A DNA stretch of 64,000 bases. It comes from Suttonella indologenes (lineage in GTDB: Bacteria > Pseudomonadota > Gammaproteobacteria > Cardiobacteriales > Cardiobacteriaceae). The stretch covers positions 186,001-250,000 of the forward strand of contig NZ_UHIA01000003.1 of NCBI RefSeq assembly GCF_900460215.1, read 5' to 3'. The notes beneath the pieces are model-generated. The model was not told the DNA's origin. It did not search any database and worked only from the letters and a program-made list of their open reading frames with translations. The translations under genes and the position numbers were made by a program. Within the stretch, counting starts at the first letter, position 1. Each line of letters starts with the position of its first letter. Positions 36,182-44,907 of the stretch are shown one piece after another.

Positions 36182-37834
36182 TTAGCATTGCTGTTTGCCG
36201 TAGCGTTCTTCACGCAATAAGGCGCGCACGGCGGCGTCGAATTCCTGCAAAACGCTTTGCGCTTGCGCAGCGTTATCGCCTTTGGCATCCAAATAGCATT
36301 TGACTTTCGGCTCAGTGCCGGAAGGGCGCACAATCAAACGGCTGCCGTTGTCCATGTAGAAGACCAAAATATCGCTGCGCCGCTCCGTATTCAAATGATC
36401 GATGAATTCGCTGACGGCATGGTTGCCGATATGGCTAGGCGCTTGGCTGCGCAAGGCTTGCATAAGCCTTGCGATATCGGCGAGTTCTTTCACGCGGATA
36501 GAAATTTGCGAACTCACAAAAGCACCGAAGGTTTGGGCAAATTCTTCCGCCAAATCTAACAACGTTTTGCCCTGCGCTTTTAAATGACGCACCAAATCTA
36601 AAAAGACGATTGCCGCCGAAATGCCGTCTTTGTCGCGGACTTTGTCGGGATCGACCAAATAGCCGATGGCTTCTTCAAAACCATAGCGCAAATTTTCCAC
36701 TTTACCGATATATTTGAAGCCCGTCAGGGTTTCTTCGCTGTCAAAGCCGTAATGTCGGGCGATGTGCGCTAAGGCGGGAGAGGAGACCAAAGAACAGGCA
36801 AAAGTACCTGTACTACCTTGATATCTTTGCGCCAAATACCATGCCAGATAACAGCCAATGGTATTGCCGTGCAAGGCTTTCCATTGCCCTGTCTCGTCGG
36901 CAATGGCAACTGCAAGGCGGTCAGCATCGGGATCATTTGCCAAAATAAATTCCGCGTTTTTGGTTTTGGCAAGCGCAATCGCCAAATCAAGCGCTCCTTT
37001 TTCTTCGGGATTAGGGAAGGATACGGTGGGGAAAGTGCCGTCCGGCTCCGCCTGCTCTGCCACCACATGCGGAAGCGGCAATTGCGCGGCGACTAAGGTT
37101 TTGAATAATATTTCTTTACCCACGCCGTGCATCGCGGTGTACACATAATTCAATTCACAGGCAGCTTCCTGCGCTAAGGCAGCGGTTTTTTGCACATAGG
37201 ATTCAATCAAACTTTCTTCCACTAAGTCAAAAGCTTCGCTGCGCGGATATTCACCAATCGGCGTTTGTGCGGCGGCGGCAATATTTTCGGCAATGGCGCT
37301 GTCGGCAGGAGAGACAATTTGTCCGCCGCCATTAGATTTGCCCAGATAAACTTTATAGCCATTGTCTTCGGGCGGGTTATGACTGGCGGTCACCATGACA
37401 GCGCCGCTGGCATCCAAATGCTGAATGGCATAGGCAAGCACGGGAGTAGGCAAAGCACGCGGCAGCAGATAGGTTTTAATTCCCGCCCCTGCCATAATGG
37501 CAGCGGTGTCGCGTGCATAAACATCGGAGTTTTTGCGTCCGTCATAACCAATCACGATACTGGTCTGCTCCGGGTCGAAGCTCAGCAAATAATCGGCAAG
37601 CCCTTTTGCCGCCTGCGCAACCAATACGCGGTTCATACCCATTGGTCCCGCCTGCTGAGGTCCGCGCAAACCGGCGGTACCGAATTGCAAACGTCCTTCA
37701 AAGCGTTGCTGCAATTGCGCAAGAGCGCTTTGCTCACCGCCATCGGCGGCTTCGATTAATGCGCCAAGTTCAGCCCGCGTTTCAGTATCAGGGTCTTGTG
37801 CAAGCCATTGCTTGGCTGTATTGAGTAGGTTCAT
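36182..37834 (-). CDS. PGM2-type phosphosugar mutase, likely phosphopentomutase
   Basis: Alpha-D-phosphohexomutase superfamily enzyme of 550 residues. It has the phosphoserine loop VMVTASHNPPEDNGYKVYLG, the metal loop FILANDPDADRLAVA, the sugar loop (ETLTGFKYIG, EEAIGY) and the phosphate-binding RPSGTEPKVKCYL near the end. The TASHNPPEDNGYKVY form and the N-terminal TRAELGALIEAADGGE... RLQFGTAGLRG are typical of the PGM2 branch, whose human member prefers pentose-1-phosphates. It sits between cdd and deoD, opposite deoA, where deoB normally lies, and no deoB is in the window. I therefore infer interconversion of (deoxy)ribose-1- and -5-phosphate. Phosphoglucomutase or phosphomannomutase activity remains possible. 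Confidence 0.85.
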   Translation of the reverse strand: MNLLNTAKQWLAQDPDTETRAELGALIEAADGGEQSALAQLQQRFEGRLQFGTAGLRGPQQAGPMGMNRVLVAQAAKGLADYLLSFDPEQTSIVIGYDGRKNSDVYARDTAAIMAGAGIKTYLLPRALPTPVLAYAIQHLDASGAVMVTASHNPPEDNGYKVYLGKSNGGGQIVSPADSAIAENIAAAAQTPIGEYPRSEAFDLVEESLIESYVQKTAALAQEAACELNYVYTAMHGVGKEILFKTLVAAQLPLPHVVAEQAEPDGTFPTVSFPNPEEKGALDLAIALAKTKNAEFILANDPDADRLAVAIADETGQWKALHGNTIGCYLAWYLAQRYQGSTGTFACSLVSSPALAHIARHYGFDSEETLTGFKYIGKVENLRYGFEEAIGYLVDPDKVRDKDGISAAIVFLDLVRHLKAQGKTLLDLAEEFAQTFGAFVSSQISIRVKELADIARLMQALRSQAPSHIGNHAVSEFIDHLNTERRSDILVFYMDNGSRLIVRPSGTEPKVKCYLDAKGDNAAQAQSVLQEFDAAVRALLREERYGKQQC

Positions 37835-37850
37835 ACACGTTCCTTTATTG

Positions 37851-38654
37851 TTATGATGAAAGCGTTAAAATTTCCAGTTCGCATTGTCCTAATGCCTGCC
37901 ATAATTCGCGACTGCGCGACTCATGTCCGCCGTGCGCGGTGCAGCATAATACCGCCCGGCTCACTTGTGCAAGCGATAAACCGCTTAAACGCAGACTGTT
38001 AATCGCTACTTGCAAAGGCGGCAAACTGGGATTATAGGCGGCATTTTCCGCATAGCGCCCTGTAATGATTTTTCCTTCAAGCGCTAATGCAATGCCTGCG
38101 TAAGCACGGCTATAAGGCGCATAGCAGGTGTTCGCCGCTTCAAAAGCCGCCTGTTCCAAGGCGTCCAAGGAAGCTTTGGGCGGCGATAATTCATGCTGCA
38201 TTTTATCTAGCAAACAAATATCCAAACCAAGATCTTTAGGCGAAAAACTATCGGGCAGATACTGTTGCAACAATTGGTCGCGGCTATGCGGCAAATGGAT
38301 TTTTATCTGCTGCGCATGGCGCAATTCATTCAGAAATTGGCGGCAATGTCCGCAAGGCGTGTAATTCACCACAATATCGCTGATGATATCTGCGCCCCTT
38401 TGCCAAGCATGTGCAATAGCGCTTTGCTCGGCATGTACGGTCTGCCCCATATCCGCTTCTCGGCATTCTTGGTTAACGCCGATATAAAAATTGCCTTCTT
38501 TATCAATGGCAATTGCCGCCACATTAAATTGAGAAACCGGCGTCACCGCCAGTGTCGCCGCCTGCGGCAATAAAGAGAGAGCAAAGGCAATCGGATCATT
38601 GCCAAATGCCTTACTGCCCTGCTCGACTTCATTTTTATCTAAAAAACTCAACAT
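37851..38654 (-). CDS. cdd: cytidine deaminase (two-domain, Enterobacteria type)
   Basis: Deaminates cytidine and deoxycytidine to uridine forms. The catalytic domain (about residues 40-150) has HAEQSAIAHA with the proton-shuttling Glu and the zinc cysteines in TPCGHCRQFLNEL. A second, non-catalytic cytidine-deaminase-like domain follows (about 165-267), as in E. coli Cdd. The start at 38654 (MLSFLDKNEVEQGSKAF) follows a weak GGAAT. The gene precedes the mutase by 16 bp and is first of the salvage operon on this strand. Confidence 0.93.
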   Translation of the reverse strand: MLSFLDKNEVEQGSKAFGNDPIAFALSLLPQAATLAVTPVSQFNVAAIAIDKEGNFYIGVNQECREADMGQTVHAEQSAIAHAWQRGADIISDIVVNYTPCGHCRQFLNELRHAQQIKIHLPHSRDQLLQQYLPDSFSPKDLGLDICLLDKMQHELSPPKASLDALEQAAFEAANTCYAPYSRAYAGIALALEGKIITGRYAENAAYNPSLPPLQVAINSLRLSGLSLAQVSRAVLCCTAHGGHESRSRELWQALGQCELEILTLSS

Positions 38655-38958
38655 TTTTATTATTCCAAGTGGCAATTAAAAATAAGAATGGGTAGAATGC
38701 CTTTTCTGTTAACAATCTGTTAGTCCGTTCCCTTTTCATCATACTTTTTACATGAAGATATTTCAATTATGGAGGTTATTAACAGCATTTTCGATATGTT
38801 GACACTGGTTTCGGATTAGGCTTACGCTGTTTATAGCATACCTTTATCTTATTTGGTCTTGTAAAGTCGTCATCACGACTGCAGGGCTAAACCTGCGTCA
38901 AAGCATATTGACGCTTCTACTTTGTTTAAAAATTGATTGAATCAAAAAGGAGAAATCA
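38655..38958. promoter_or_regulatory. divergent control region between cdd and deoA
   Basis: A 304-bp gene-free gap separates two oppositely transcribed nucleoside-salvage units. It contains TTAACAATCTGTTAG (about 38708, partial dyad), TTATTAACAGCATTTTCG (about 38777) and TTGACA at 38799-38804. The two AACA/TGTTA-containing dyads could be operators of a LacI-family regulator, but I cannot identify the regulator. deoA has AAAAAGGAGAAATC before its ATG. Confidence 0.4.
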
Positions 38959-40266
38959 ATGTTAATTCAAGAAATTATCCGTAAAAAACGCGACAAGCAA
39001 AAATTAAGTCCGGAAGAAATTCAATTTTACATCCAAGGCGTGACTGACGGCAGCATCAGCGAAAGCCAAATTGCCGCCATGTGTATGGCGATTTATTTTA
39101 ACGATCTTGATATAGAAGAACGCAGTGCCTTAACACTTGCCATGCGCGACAGCGGCGACAGTTTGCAATGGGAATCTTATCAGCTCAACGCTCCTACCCT
39201 AGACAAACATTCCACCGGCGGCGTGGGCGATGTGGTCTCATTAATGCTTGCGCCCATGCTTGCCGCCTGCGGCGGTTTCGTGCCGATGATTGCAGGACGC
39301 GGTTTAGGGCACACCGGCGGCACTTTGGATAAATTAGAAAGTATTAAAGGCTTTGATATTTTCCCCAATCCTCAGAAAATGCAGGAATTAGTTAAAGAAA
39401 TCGGCTGCGTCATCGTAGGACAAACAGGCAATCTCGCTCCCGCCGATCGCAAAATTTATGCCACTCGCGACGTTACTGCCACGGTGGAAAACATATCACT
39501 CATCACCGCCTCCATTCTCTCTAAAAAATTGGCGGAAGGCTTAGACAGTCTGGTGATGGACGTTAAAGTAGGCAACGGTGCATTTATGCCAAGCTATGAA
39601 TTATCCAAAGCCTTGGCACAAAGTATTGCCGCAGTAGCCACACAATCAGGCTGCCAAACGACCGCCTTATTGACAGATATGAACGAAGTCTTAGCCTCTA
39701 GCGCCGGCAATGCCGTAGAAGTGCGCGAAGCCATCCGCTATTTACGCGGCGAGGGTGTTCGCAATCCGCGTTTGCATGAAATCAACCTTGCCCTTTGTGC
39801 AGAAGCTTTGGTCAATGGCAAATTAGCCGATTCCCGCCAAACAGCCCGCCAACAATTGCAAAACGTTTTAGACTCCGGAAAAGCTTATGAAATCTTTGAA
39901 AAAATGATTCATGCACAAGGCGGTTCGACGCAATTTGATCAATTACCCCTTGCCAATATCGTCAAACCCGTCTTAGCGGAAAGCACCGGCTATATTCAAA
40001 GCATGAGCACGCGCGATATCGGCGTAGCGGTCATTAATCTTGGCGGTGGCCGACGCATTGCCAGCGATCATATTGACCATAGTGTCGGCTTTGATGAAAT
40101 CTTAGTCATCGGCAGCAAAGTCGAAGTCGGCACGCCTTTGACAATGATTCATGCCAAAGACGAAGCTACATGGCAAGCCGCCGCAAAAGCTTATCGCGCC
40201 GCCTTGCAGATCGGCGAAGCAAAACCTGAGGAGCGTCCTTTGGTTTACGAAACACTCACCGCCTAA
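38959..40266 (+). CDS. deoA: thymidine phosphorylase
   Basis: Phosphorolysis of thymidine and deoxyuridine to base and deoxyribose-1-phosphate. The 435-residue protein has the family phosphate-binding motif DKHSTGGVGDVVSLMLAPMLAACGGFVPMIAGRGLGHTGGTLDKLES in its usual place near residue 75, the KLAEGLDSLVMDVKVGNGAFM motif and a C-terminal pyruvate-carboxyltransferase-like domain. It has a strong Shine-Dalgarno (AAGGAG). It is divergent from cdd-mutase-deoD, so the locus covers deamination, phosphorolysis and pentose-phosphate isomerisation. Terminated by a long hairpin. Confidence 0.95.
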   Translation: MLIQEIIRKKRDKQKLSPEEIQFYIQGVTDGSISESQIAAMCMAIYFNDLDIEERSALTLAMRDSGDSLQWESYQLNAPTLDKHSTGGVGDVVSLMLAPMLAACGGFVPMIAGRGLGHTGGTLDKLESIKGFDIFPNPQKMQELVKEIGCVIVGQTGNLAPADRKIYATRDVTATVENISLITASILSKKLAEGLDSLVMDVKVGNGAFMPSYELSKALAQSIAAVATQSGCQTTALLTDMNEVLASSAGNAVEVREAIRYLRGEGVRNPRLHEINLALCAEALVNGKLADSRQTARQQLQNVLDSGKAYEIFEKMIHAQGGSTQFDQLPLANIVKPVLAESTGYIQSMSTRDIGVAVINLGGGRRIASDHIDHSVGFDEILVIGSKVEVGTPLTMIHAKDEATWQAAAKAYRAALQIGEAKPEERPLVYETLTA

Positions 40267-40275
40267 ATCCGAAAT

Positions 40276-40318
40276 AAGCAAAAATAAACCCTGCATGAAG
40301 CAGGGTTTATTTTTGCTT
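40276..40318. terminator. intrinsic terminator after deoA
   Basis: Very long near-perfect inverted repeat: AAGCAAAAATAAACCCTGC, loop ATGAA, GCAGGGTTTATTTTTGCTT. GC core with flanking A and T runs, so it works in both directions; minus-strand genes lie just to the right. Confidence 0.85.
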
Positions 40319-40360
40319 AAGTAGCACAGCAGCCGATAATGGCATATCTCATCGCAAGAC

Positions 40361-40819
40361 TTATTTGCGCCCGGTGCGAATCCCCATAATCAGACCGGCT
40401 AAAATAGCCGCCGTTAAGGCTTTGCCCGCGTGACGCTGAATCCCGCGCTCGGTAACATACTGCAATTCATGCGCTTGGTTTTTCAAATGATATTGAGCCA
40501 CCTCTTTCATATCCGTCGCAGTTTTGCCGATTTCAGCCAATACGGGATTTTTCTTTGCTTGAGGTTTTTTTATCGCACTAATCAGTAGACAAACCAAAGC
40601 AAGAGCGATAAAGCCTAATGCAAATAAACCGTTGACTTGATAAATCGACAGCAATTGTTCAATTAACAAATATTGATGCAGAGCAATCAGGGCGAAAATC
40701 ACAGCAACCAAGATCAACACTGCAGCAATAAGACTTAATACCATACGCTGCGGCTGCTTGCGTTGCAAGCCCATTTGCACAGCATAAGGCAAGAAAAATT
40801 TGATTAGCCTACCAATCAA
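40361..40819 (-). CDS. YqjE-like membrane protein (phage holin family)
   Basis: A 152-residue protein with two strong hydrophobic hairpin helices (SLIAAVLILVAVIFALIALH and VNGLFALGFIALALVCLLISAI) and a charged C-terminus ending in another small hydrophobic stretch. Position directly after a DUF883 (YqjD/ElaB-like) gene matches the yqjD-yqjE pairing in enterobacteria, whose products sit in the inner membrane. YqjD is reported to tether ribosomes in stationary phase; a related role for this partner is inference. The 9-bp gap indicates one operon. Confidence 0.7.
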   Translation of the reverse strand: MIGRLIKFFLPYAVQMGLQRKQPQRMVLSLIAAVLILVAVIFALIALHQYLLIEQLLSIYQVNGLFALGFIALALVCLLISAIKKPQAKKNPVLAEIGKTATDMKEVAQYHLKNQAHELQYVTERGIQRHAGKALTAAILAGLIMGIRTGRK

Positions 40820-40828
40820 GGGAACCTC

Positions 40829-41164
40829 TTAGCGGCGGCTCATCAAAAAGCCAACAATAAAGCTTACTCCTGCGACAATCGCCACGGATTGCAAAGGATT
40901 TTCACGCACACGATCGGTAGCATTTTCAACCGTATTATCAAAATGCTCGCGCGCACGCTCATAATAAGCCTGACCTTGAGCGCTGGCATCATCCATAAAA
41001 TTCTGCGCCTGACGGCTGAAACGATCATAAGCATGTTGCGCACGCGCAGAAGCCTCATTACCTTTGCTTTCCGCGATTTGACGCAATGTTTTGCCGATTT
41101 CGGCAAAATCTTTGCGGAAATTTTCAATATCTTGTTCCAATTTTTGAACACGCGTATCAGTCAT
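40829..41164 (-). CDS. DUF883 family membrane-anchored protein (YqjD/ElaB/YgaM-like)
   Basis: A 111-residue protein from ATG 41164 (MTDTRVQKLEQDIENFRKDF). An amphipathic helical body of about 85 residues is rich in A, R, E and D. It is followed by NPLQSVAIVAGVSFIVGFLMSRR, the conserved DUF883 C-terminal membrane anchor. In E. coli such proteins are stationary-phase, ribosome-binding inner-membrane proteins. The longer frame from 41197 was rejected because the internal ATG has AAAGGAGC just upstream and restores the usual family length. Confidence 0.88.
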   Translation of the reverse strand: MTDTRVQKLEQDIENFRKDFAEIGKTLRQIAESKGNEASARAQHAYDRFSRQAQNFMDDASAQGQAYYERAREHFDNTVENATDRVRENPLQSVAIVAGVSFIVGFLMSRR

Positions 41165-41251
41165 TTTTTGCTCCTTTGTTAAAAGAAAGCTCAGCATAAC
41201 ACAATTGAAATGATAAAGTCAAAACACGCAATTATGACGATATCTTATATT

Positions 41252-42460
41252 TCAATACATATAGCGCGTCAGACGATTGACATAATAATTACCCAGATTC
41301 GCAAGCAAAGACAATACGAACCAAGCTATCGCCAAAGGAAAAACCGTACCGTTGAATTGTCCTGACACAAGATGCGCCACCGCCAAACCAATTACCGACA
41401 TAATCGTGCCGACCATCGCGGAAATCGTGCCGGCAATACCTCCATGCGGTTCTAAAATCAAGCTGTTGAGATTCGGCATCGTCAAGCTAAAGCAAAACAT
41501 ATGAAACATGAGCAGCGGCATAAAAATCCATAAAGGCGGTTTGCCGCCAAACAATAAAGCATTGACTAATAAGAAACCGTCGCCGATTACCATGGCAAGC
41601 AAAGCCCAGAAAGCAATACGGTGCATACCCAAACGCATCACAATCTGCGCATTGACCACAGAAGCCGCCACCATGCCCAAAGCCGTTACGGCAAAAGCCA
41701 ACGCAAACCTCTCGCCCAAACCATAAACCGCACTGCCGTAAATCTGCTCCGCCTGACCGATATAAATCATCATCATCGAAAACATCGCACTTAATATCAA
41801 CATATAAACCAAAGTCGGACGATGTGTAAAACAGGTTTTCAAAGCCGCCATTAGGCGCTGCATATTCGGCGGATTACGTTTTTCAATCGGCAAAGATTCG
41901 GGTAAACGCAGCGCCACCCATAAAAAGGTCAAAATTCCTACCAAAACAAACAAATAAAAAACACTATGCCAATTGCCTAAAGACAAAGTCAATTGCCCAA
42001 TCGACGGCGCCAAAATCGGCACCAGCAAAAACACTATCATAGAAAAAGACATAATCCGCGACATCTCCCGTCCTGAAACCGCATCGCGCACTACTGCCTG
42101 CGTTAAAACACGCGGTGCCGCCAAACCGACACCCTGCCAAAACCGCGCCCACAGCAAAGCCTGAAAAGAATCGATAAACAACACGGAAACCGAAGCCATC
42201 ACATAAACCGTCAGCCCGCATAAAAGCAGATATTTACGCCCGAAAAAATCCGCCAATACACCGAAAAACAGCTGCATAATCGAAAAGCCGAACATAAAAA
42301 CATACACCACCAACTGCACATCGTTTGCCCTTTCCCCATGCAAAGCAAAATCTTGCGCGAAAGCAGGAAAAGCCGGCAAAATCGCATCAATACCGAAAGC
42401 GGAAATTCCCATCAAAGTCGCAATCAAAGCGATAAACTCAAAACTTTTGAAAAATTTCAT
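41252..42460 (-). CDS. MFS drug exporter, Bcr/CflA family
   Basis: Twelve-helix major facilitator of 402 residues from ATG 42460 (MKFFKSFEFIALIATLMGISAFGIDAILPAFPAF). The acidic residue in helix 1 (GIDAILPA) and the GVLADFFGRKYLLL loop with the MFS motif are typical. ARFWQGVGLAAPRVLTQAVVRDAVSG (motif B/C region) is typical of Bcr/CflA proteins, which export drugs such as bicyclomycin and sulfonamides, or amino acids such as cysteine. The natural substrate is unknown. Divergent from the glycine-zipper lipoprotein gene. Confidence 0.88.
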   Translation of the reverse strand: MKFFKSFEFIALIATLMGISAFGIDAILPAFPAFAQDFALHGERANDVQLVVYVFMFGFSIMQLFFGVLADFFGRKYLLLCGLTVYVMASVSVLFIDSFQALLWARFWQGVGLAAPRVLTQAVVRDAVSGREMSRIMSFSMIVFLLVPILAPSIGQLTLSLGNWHSVFYLFVLVGILTFLWVALRLPESLPIEKRNPPNMQRLMAALKTCFTHRPTLVYMLILSAMFSMMMIYIGQAEQIYGSAVYGLGERFALAFAVTALGMVAASVVNAQIVMRLGMHRIAFWALLAMVIGDGFLLVNALLFGGKPPLWIFMPLLMFHMFCFSLTMPNLNSLILEPHGGIAGTISAMVGTIMSVIGLAVAHLVSGQFNGTVFPLAIAWFVLSLLANLGNYYVNRLTRYMY

Positions 42461-42542
42461 TTTACTAACCAAAAATCATCAACAACTTCCGACAACAGCA
42501 CAATTCATGCGATAATAAGCTTTTTACAATCAGGACAAAATT

Positions 42543-43031
42543 ATGAAAAAACAACACATTGTCACACTCACCTGCGCTCTTCTGCTCAGCGCCTGCCAAG
42601 CAGGAAAAGAAATCAATTATAACAGCGTACAAAGCATCACCCGCCACCTCACCACCGAACAAGAAATCCGCCAAACCTTCGGCGAGCCGGTTGCCGTCCA
42701 TACCGATATGCGAAACGGCACCCGTACCCTGCTTTATCGCTACAGCCAAAACGATCAAATCAAACAACCCATTGCAGGACTTATCGGCAGTATTGCCGGC
42801 GGCGCATTAGGCTATCAAGTCGGCGACGGCTCCGGACAAGCCATTGCCACCATGATCGGTTCGGCAGCCGGCGGTGCCATTGCAGCCAATAGCATGACCA
42901 CGCGCGAAGAAAACCGTAATTTACAAGTCGTCATCTCCCTTGCCAACGGGCGTGTCATAGACTACAACTACAGCGAAGACGCCTACCGCCGTCAGCCTTG
43001 GACACCTTCCACCGGTCCCTCACCCTTATAA
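42543..43031 (+). CDS. glycine-zipper 2TM lipoprotein
   Basis: A 162-residue envelope protein with lipoprotein signal VTLTCALLLSACQAG (lipobox LSAC). After a SmpA/OmlA-like segment (LTTEQEIRQTFGEPVAVHTDMRNGTRTLLYRYSQ) comes a glycine zipper (IAGLIGSIAGGALGYQVGDGSG...IGSAAGGAIAANS), which forms a membrane hairpin in 17-kDa-antigen-like proteins. The SmpA-like part (equation of the form 'T...v...fG.P......g....y.Y') suggests contact with outer-membrane assembly machinery, but that is inference. It ends 49 bp before ssrA. Confidence 0.75.
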   Translation: MKKQHIVTLTCALLLSACQAGKEINYNSVQSITRHLTTEQEIRQTFGEPVAVHTDMRNGTRTLLYRYSQNDQIKQPIAGLIGSIAGGALGYQVGDGSGQAIATMIGSAAGGAIAANSMTTREENRNLQVVISLANGRVIDYNYSEDAYRRQPWTPSTGPSPL

Positions 43032-43080
43032 ATTTAAGAATTGCCACAACCGCAAACTATGCTAGAATACGCGACTTACC

Positions 43081-43432
43081 GGGGGCGTTCTTGGATTCGA
43101 CGGGGATTGCAAGGCTCTAGGTGCATGTCGAGGATGAAAGAACCTCGTAAAACCCTTTCAACACAATAGTTGCAAACGACGACAACTACGCTTTAGCGGC
43201 TTAATCCCCGCTAACGTTCAGCCGAAAAAGTCTGCGTTTTTGACCTGAACGACATCTCAGCAGAATCGCTCTTATGTGCGTCCGCCGCATAAGGGTTAAA
43301 CTTAGCGGAATCGCCGGAAAGATGCCTGACCATTGGCTGCTTGAAGGCTAAATTTTAATTAATGGCTCTAAGCATGTAGTACCGAAAGTTGAGGATTCGC
43401 GGACGGGGGTTCAAATCCCCCCGCCTCCACCA
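43081..43432 (+). ncRNA. ssrA: transfer-messenger RNA (tmRNA)
   Basis: Starts GGGGGCGTTCTTGGATTCGA and ends GGTTCAAATCCCCCCGCCTCCACCA, the tRNA-like halves with encoded CCA. The tag frame at 43172-43204 reads ANDDNYALAA then TAA. It rescues stalled ribosomes and marks the incomplete proteins for proteolysis. Its 3' end is a classic integration target and borders a GC-rich island. Confidence 0.97.
43409..43432 (+). other. probable attachment-site half (att) at the ssrA 3' end
   Basis: The base composition and gene content change immediately after the last base of ssrA. The 3' tRNA-like segment is intact, as expected when an integrating element restores it. No second copy of CCCCCCGCCTCCACCA was found further right in the window, so the other boundary is lost or lies in deleted sequence. 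Confidence 0.45.
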
Positions 43433-43444
43433 ATTAGAAAAGAC

Positions 43445-43492
43445 AAACCCGTCTCTCTGGGGTCATTCTCCGGGGTGACGGGTTTTCTTTTT
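43445..43492 (+). terminator. intrinsic terminator downstream of ssrA
   Basis: AAACCCGTC paired with GACGGGTTT, an internal CTCTGGGG/CTCCGGGG region and a final TTTTCTTTTT tract. After this, 43493-43851 contains no gene I can support; it is GC-rich and probably the end of the integrated element. Confidence 0.75.
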
Positions 43493-43851
43493 CACCTTGT
43501 TTCTAAAGGGGTTGCGCCCGTTTCACATCTTTCCAAAGCACCTCTCCGCACCATCGATTCTCCCCATCCTCCCGCCTTTCTTTCTCTGTTTGGCCCCTGA
43601 TTCTCTGTTTTCTCCGGACCAAGTCCGAAGCTCGTCCGGGAAGCTACATCCTTGATTGATATGGGTTTGCGGCTTGTTGCCGTTTTTGGCGGTTGTCTTA
43701 GGTCATCGCTCGATGCCGCAACCGGACGTTTTTTTCGAAATCGTCCGCTTCGGCCGTGAAAAGAAGCGTGGTCAACTCCGGTTTCCAAAGCCCTAAAAAA
43801 GAAAAGCCGACGCTGATGGTCGGCTCTCTGGGGTGGTCTCCGGTTCGGTCG

Positions 43852-44273
43852 TCAGTCGGTGGTGAAGCCGAACTGGCGGCGCTGCTCGGCCCAGTCCTCG
43901 GGAAAGGTCTGGGTCAGCTTGGCCAGCGAGAGCCCGTTGGGTTCCTCACCGTTGATCAGGGCTTCGACGATGTCGGGGGCCAGAGTCGTCAGCTTGAGGA
44001 TGCGGCCACATACGAGCCATCGACGTCGAGGGTACGGGCAAGCTCGCTGATGGACTTGATCTGGCCGGATTCGAGGATGTCGGCCCAGGAAAAGGCCCTT
44101 GCCAGTGCCTGGAGGACGGCGGACTGCACCGGCTCCTGCGCCCCGGGGATATCTCCATCCAGGGCCTGGGGAGCGATGACCGTCTTGCGGCCACGCATGC
44201 GCCGGATCAGCATCGGGATGTGGAACTGCAGGTTGCCGTTGTCGGCTACGGTAATGGTCGGCTTCATTTTCAT
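43852..44273 (-). pseudogene. recombinase-partner protein, frameshifted
   Basis: Begins MKMKPTITVADNGNLQFHIP, resembling the small protein usually encoded just downstream of large serine recombinases in integrative elements. ORF 1 ends early (DVDGSYVAASSS). Adding one base within GTGGCCGC restores RILKLTTLAPDIVEALINGE and a C-terminus QRRQFGFTTD ending at TGA 43852-43854, so a single-base loss broke it. The ATG overlaps the recombinase stop. Its function is thought to be DNA binding (helix-turn-helix-like SISELARTLDVDGSYVAR) but is not established. Confidence 0.75.
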
Positions 44274-44907
44274 CGGCTTGCTCTCCGTTCAGTGACTTCG
44301 CATGCCAGACCGGCCAGCTCGGCGATGAGCGTTGTCAGCCCGTTGGTGCGCAGCTCCATATCGATTCCGGTCTCCCGGATCTCCACCTTGTCCACCAGGA
44401 GACGGATGAGCCGGTTTCGCTCCACCGGGAAAAGGTCTTCCCAGAAGCCCTCGACATTCTGGAAGGCCTCCGAGACATCCTGCTCCGTGATGCTGTTCCC
44501 CTGGTAGGCTCTGCAGCGCTCGCTCACGTGCGTCAGTTGTTTCGAGAGCTCGACCGCCTGACGGTTGACGGTCGTGAGCATCTCAGCCTTGCCCGGCTGA
44601 TCGCTGCTGGGTTTCATCAGTTCGAGTGCCTGCTCCCTCGCCTGCGACAGCTCCATCTCGAGTTGGGCTTTCTGCTTGAACAGCCGCTCCCGCTCCGCCT
44701 GCTCGATGTCTCCGGCGGGAATCCGTTTGAGCGGGCACCGGCTCACGGTCCGCTTGCTGTCCTTCTGGCAGATGTAATAGGTGTAGTGGCGGCCGTTCTT
44801 GCGGGCGTAGGTCGGTCCCATCGAGCAGCCGCAGTGGCCGCAGCGGATGACACCCTTCAGCGGGGCGACCATTTTGGTTCTGGCCATGGATACCTTGACC
44901 GTTGTTG
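44270..44907 (-). pseudogene. large serine recombinase, C-terminal fragment
   Basis: Contains the zinc-ribbon of large serine recombinases (LKGVIRCGHCGCSMGPTYARK...YYICQKDSKR...CPLKRIPAGDIE), followed by a coiled-coil-rich region (RLFKQKAQLEMELSQAREQ) and the usual end. The N-terminal resolvase domain with the catalytic serine is absent: the reading frame is cut at 44907 by the end of an IS256-family element. Sequence beyond the IS does not continue it. It cannot be an active integrase. Confidence 0.85.

Noticed and set aside
38799..38830. TTGACA as a sigma-70 promoter for deoA
   Set aside because: No acceptable -10 hexamer at 16-18 bp; kept only as a note in the control-region entry.
43492..43788. 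98-codon minus-strand frame after ssrA
   Set aside because: No recognisable motif, low-complexity charged composition and no ribosome-binding site that I trust.
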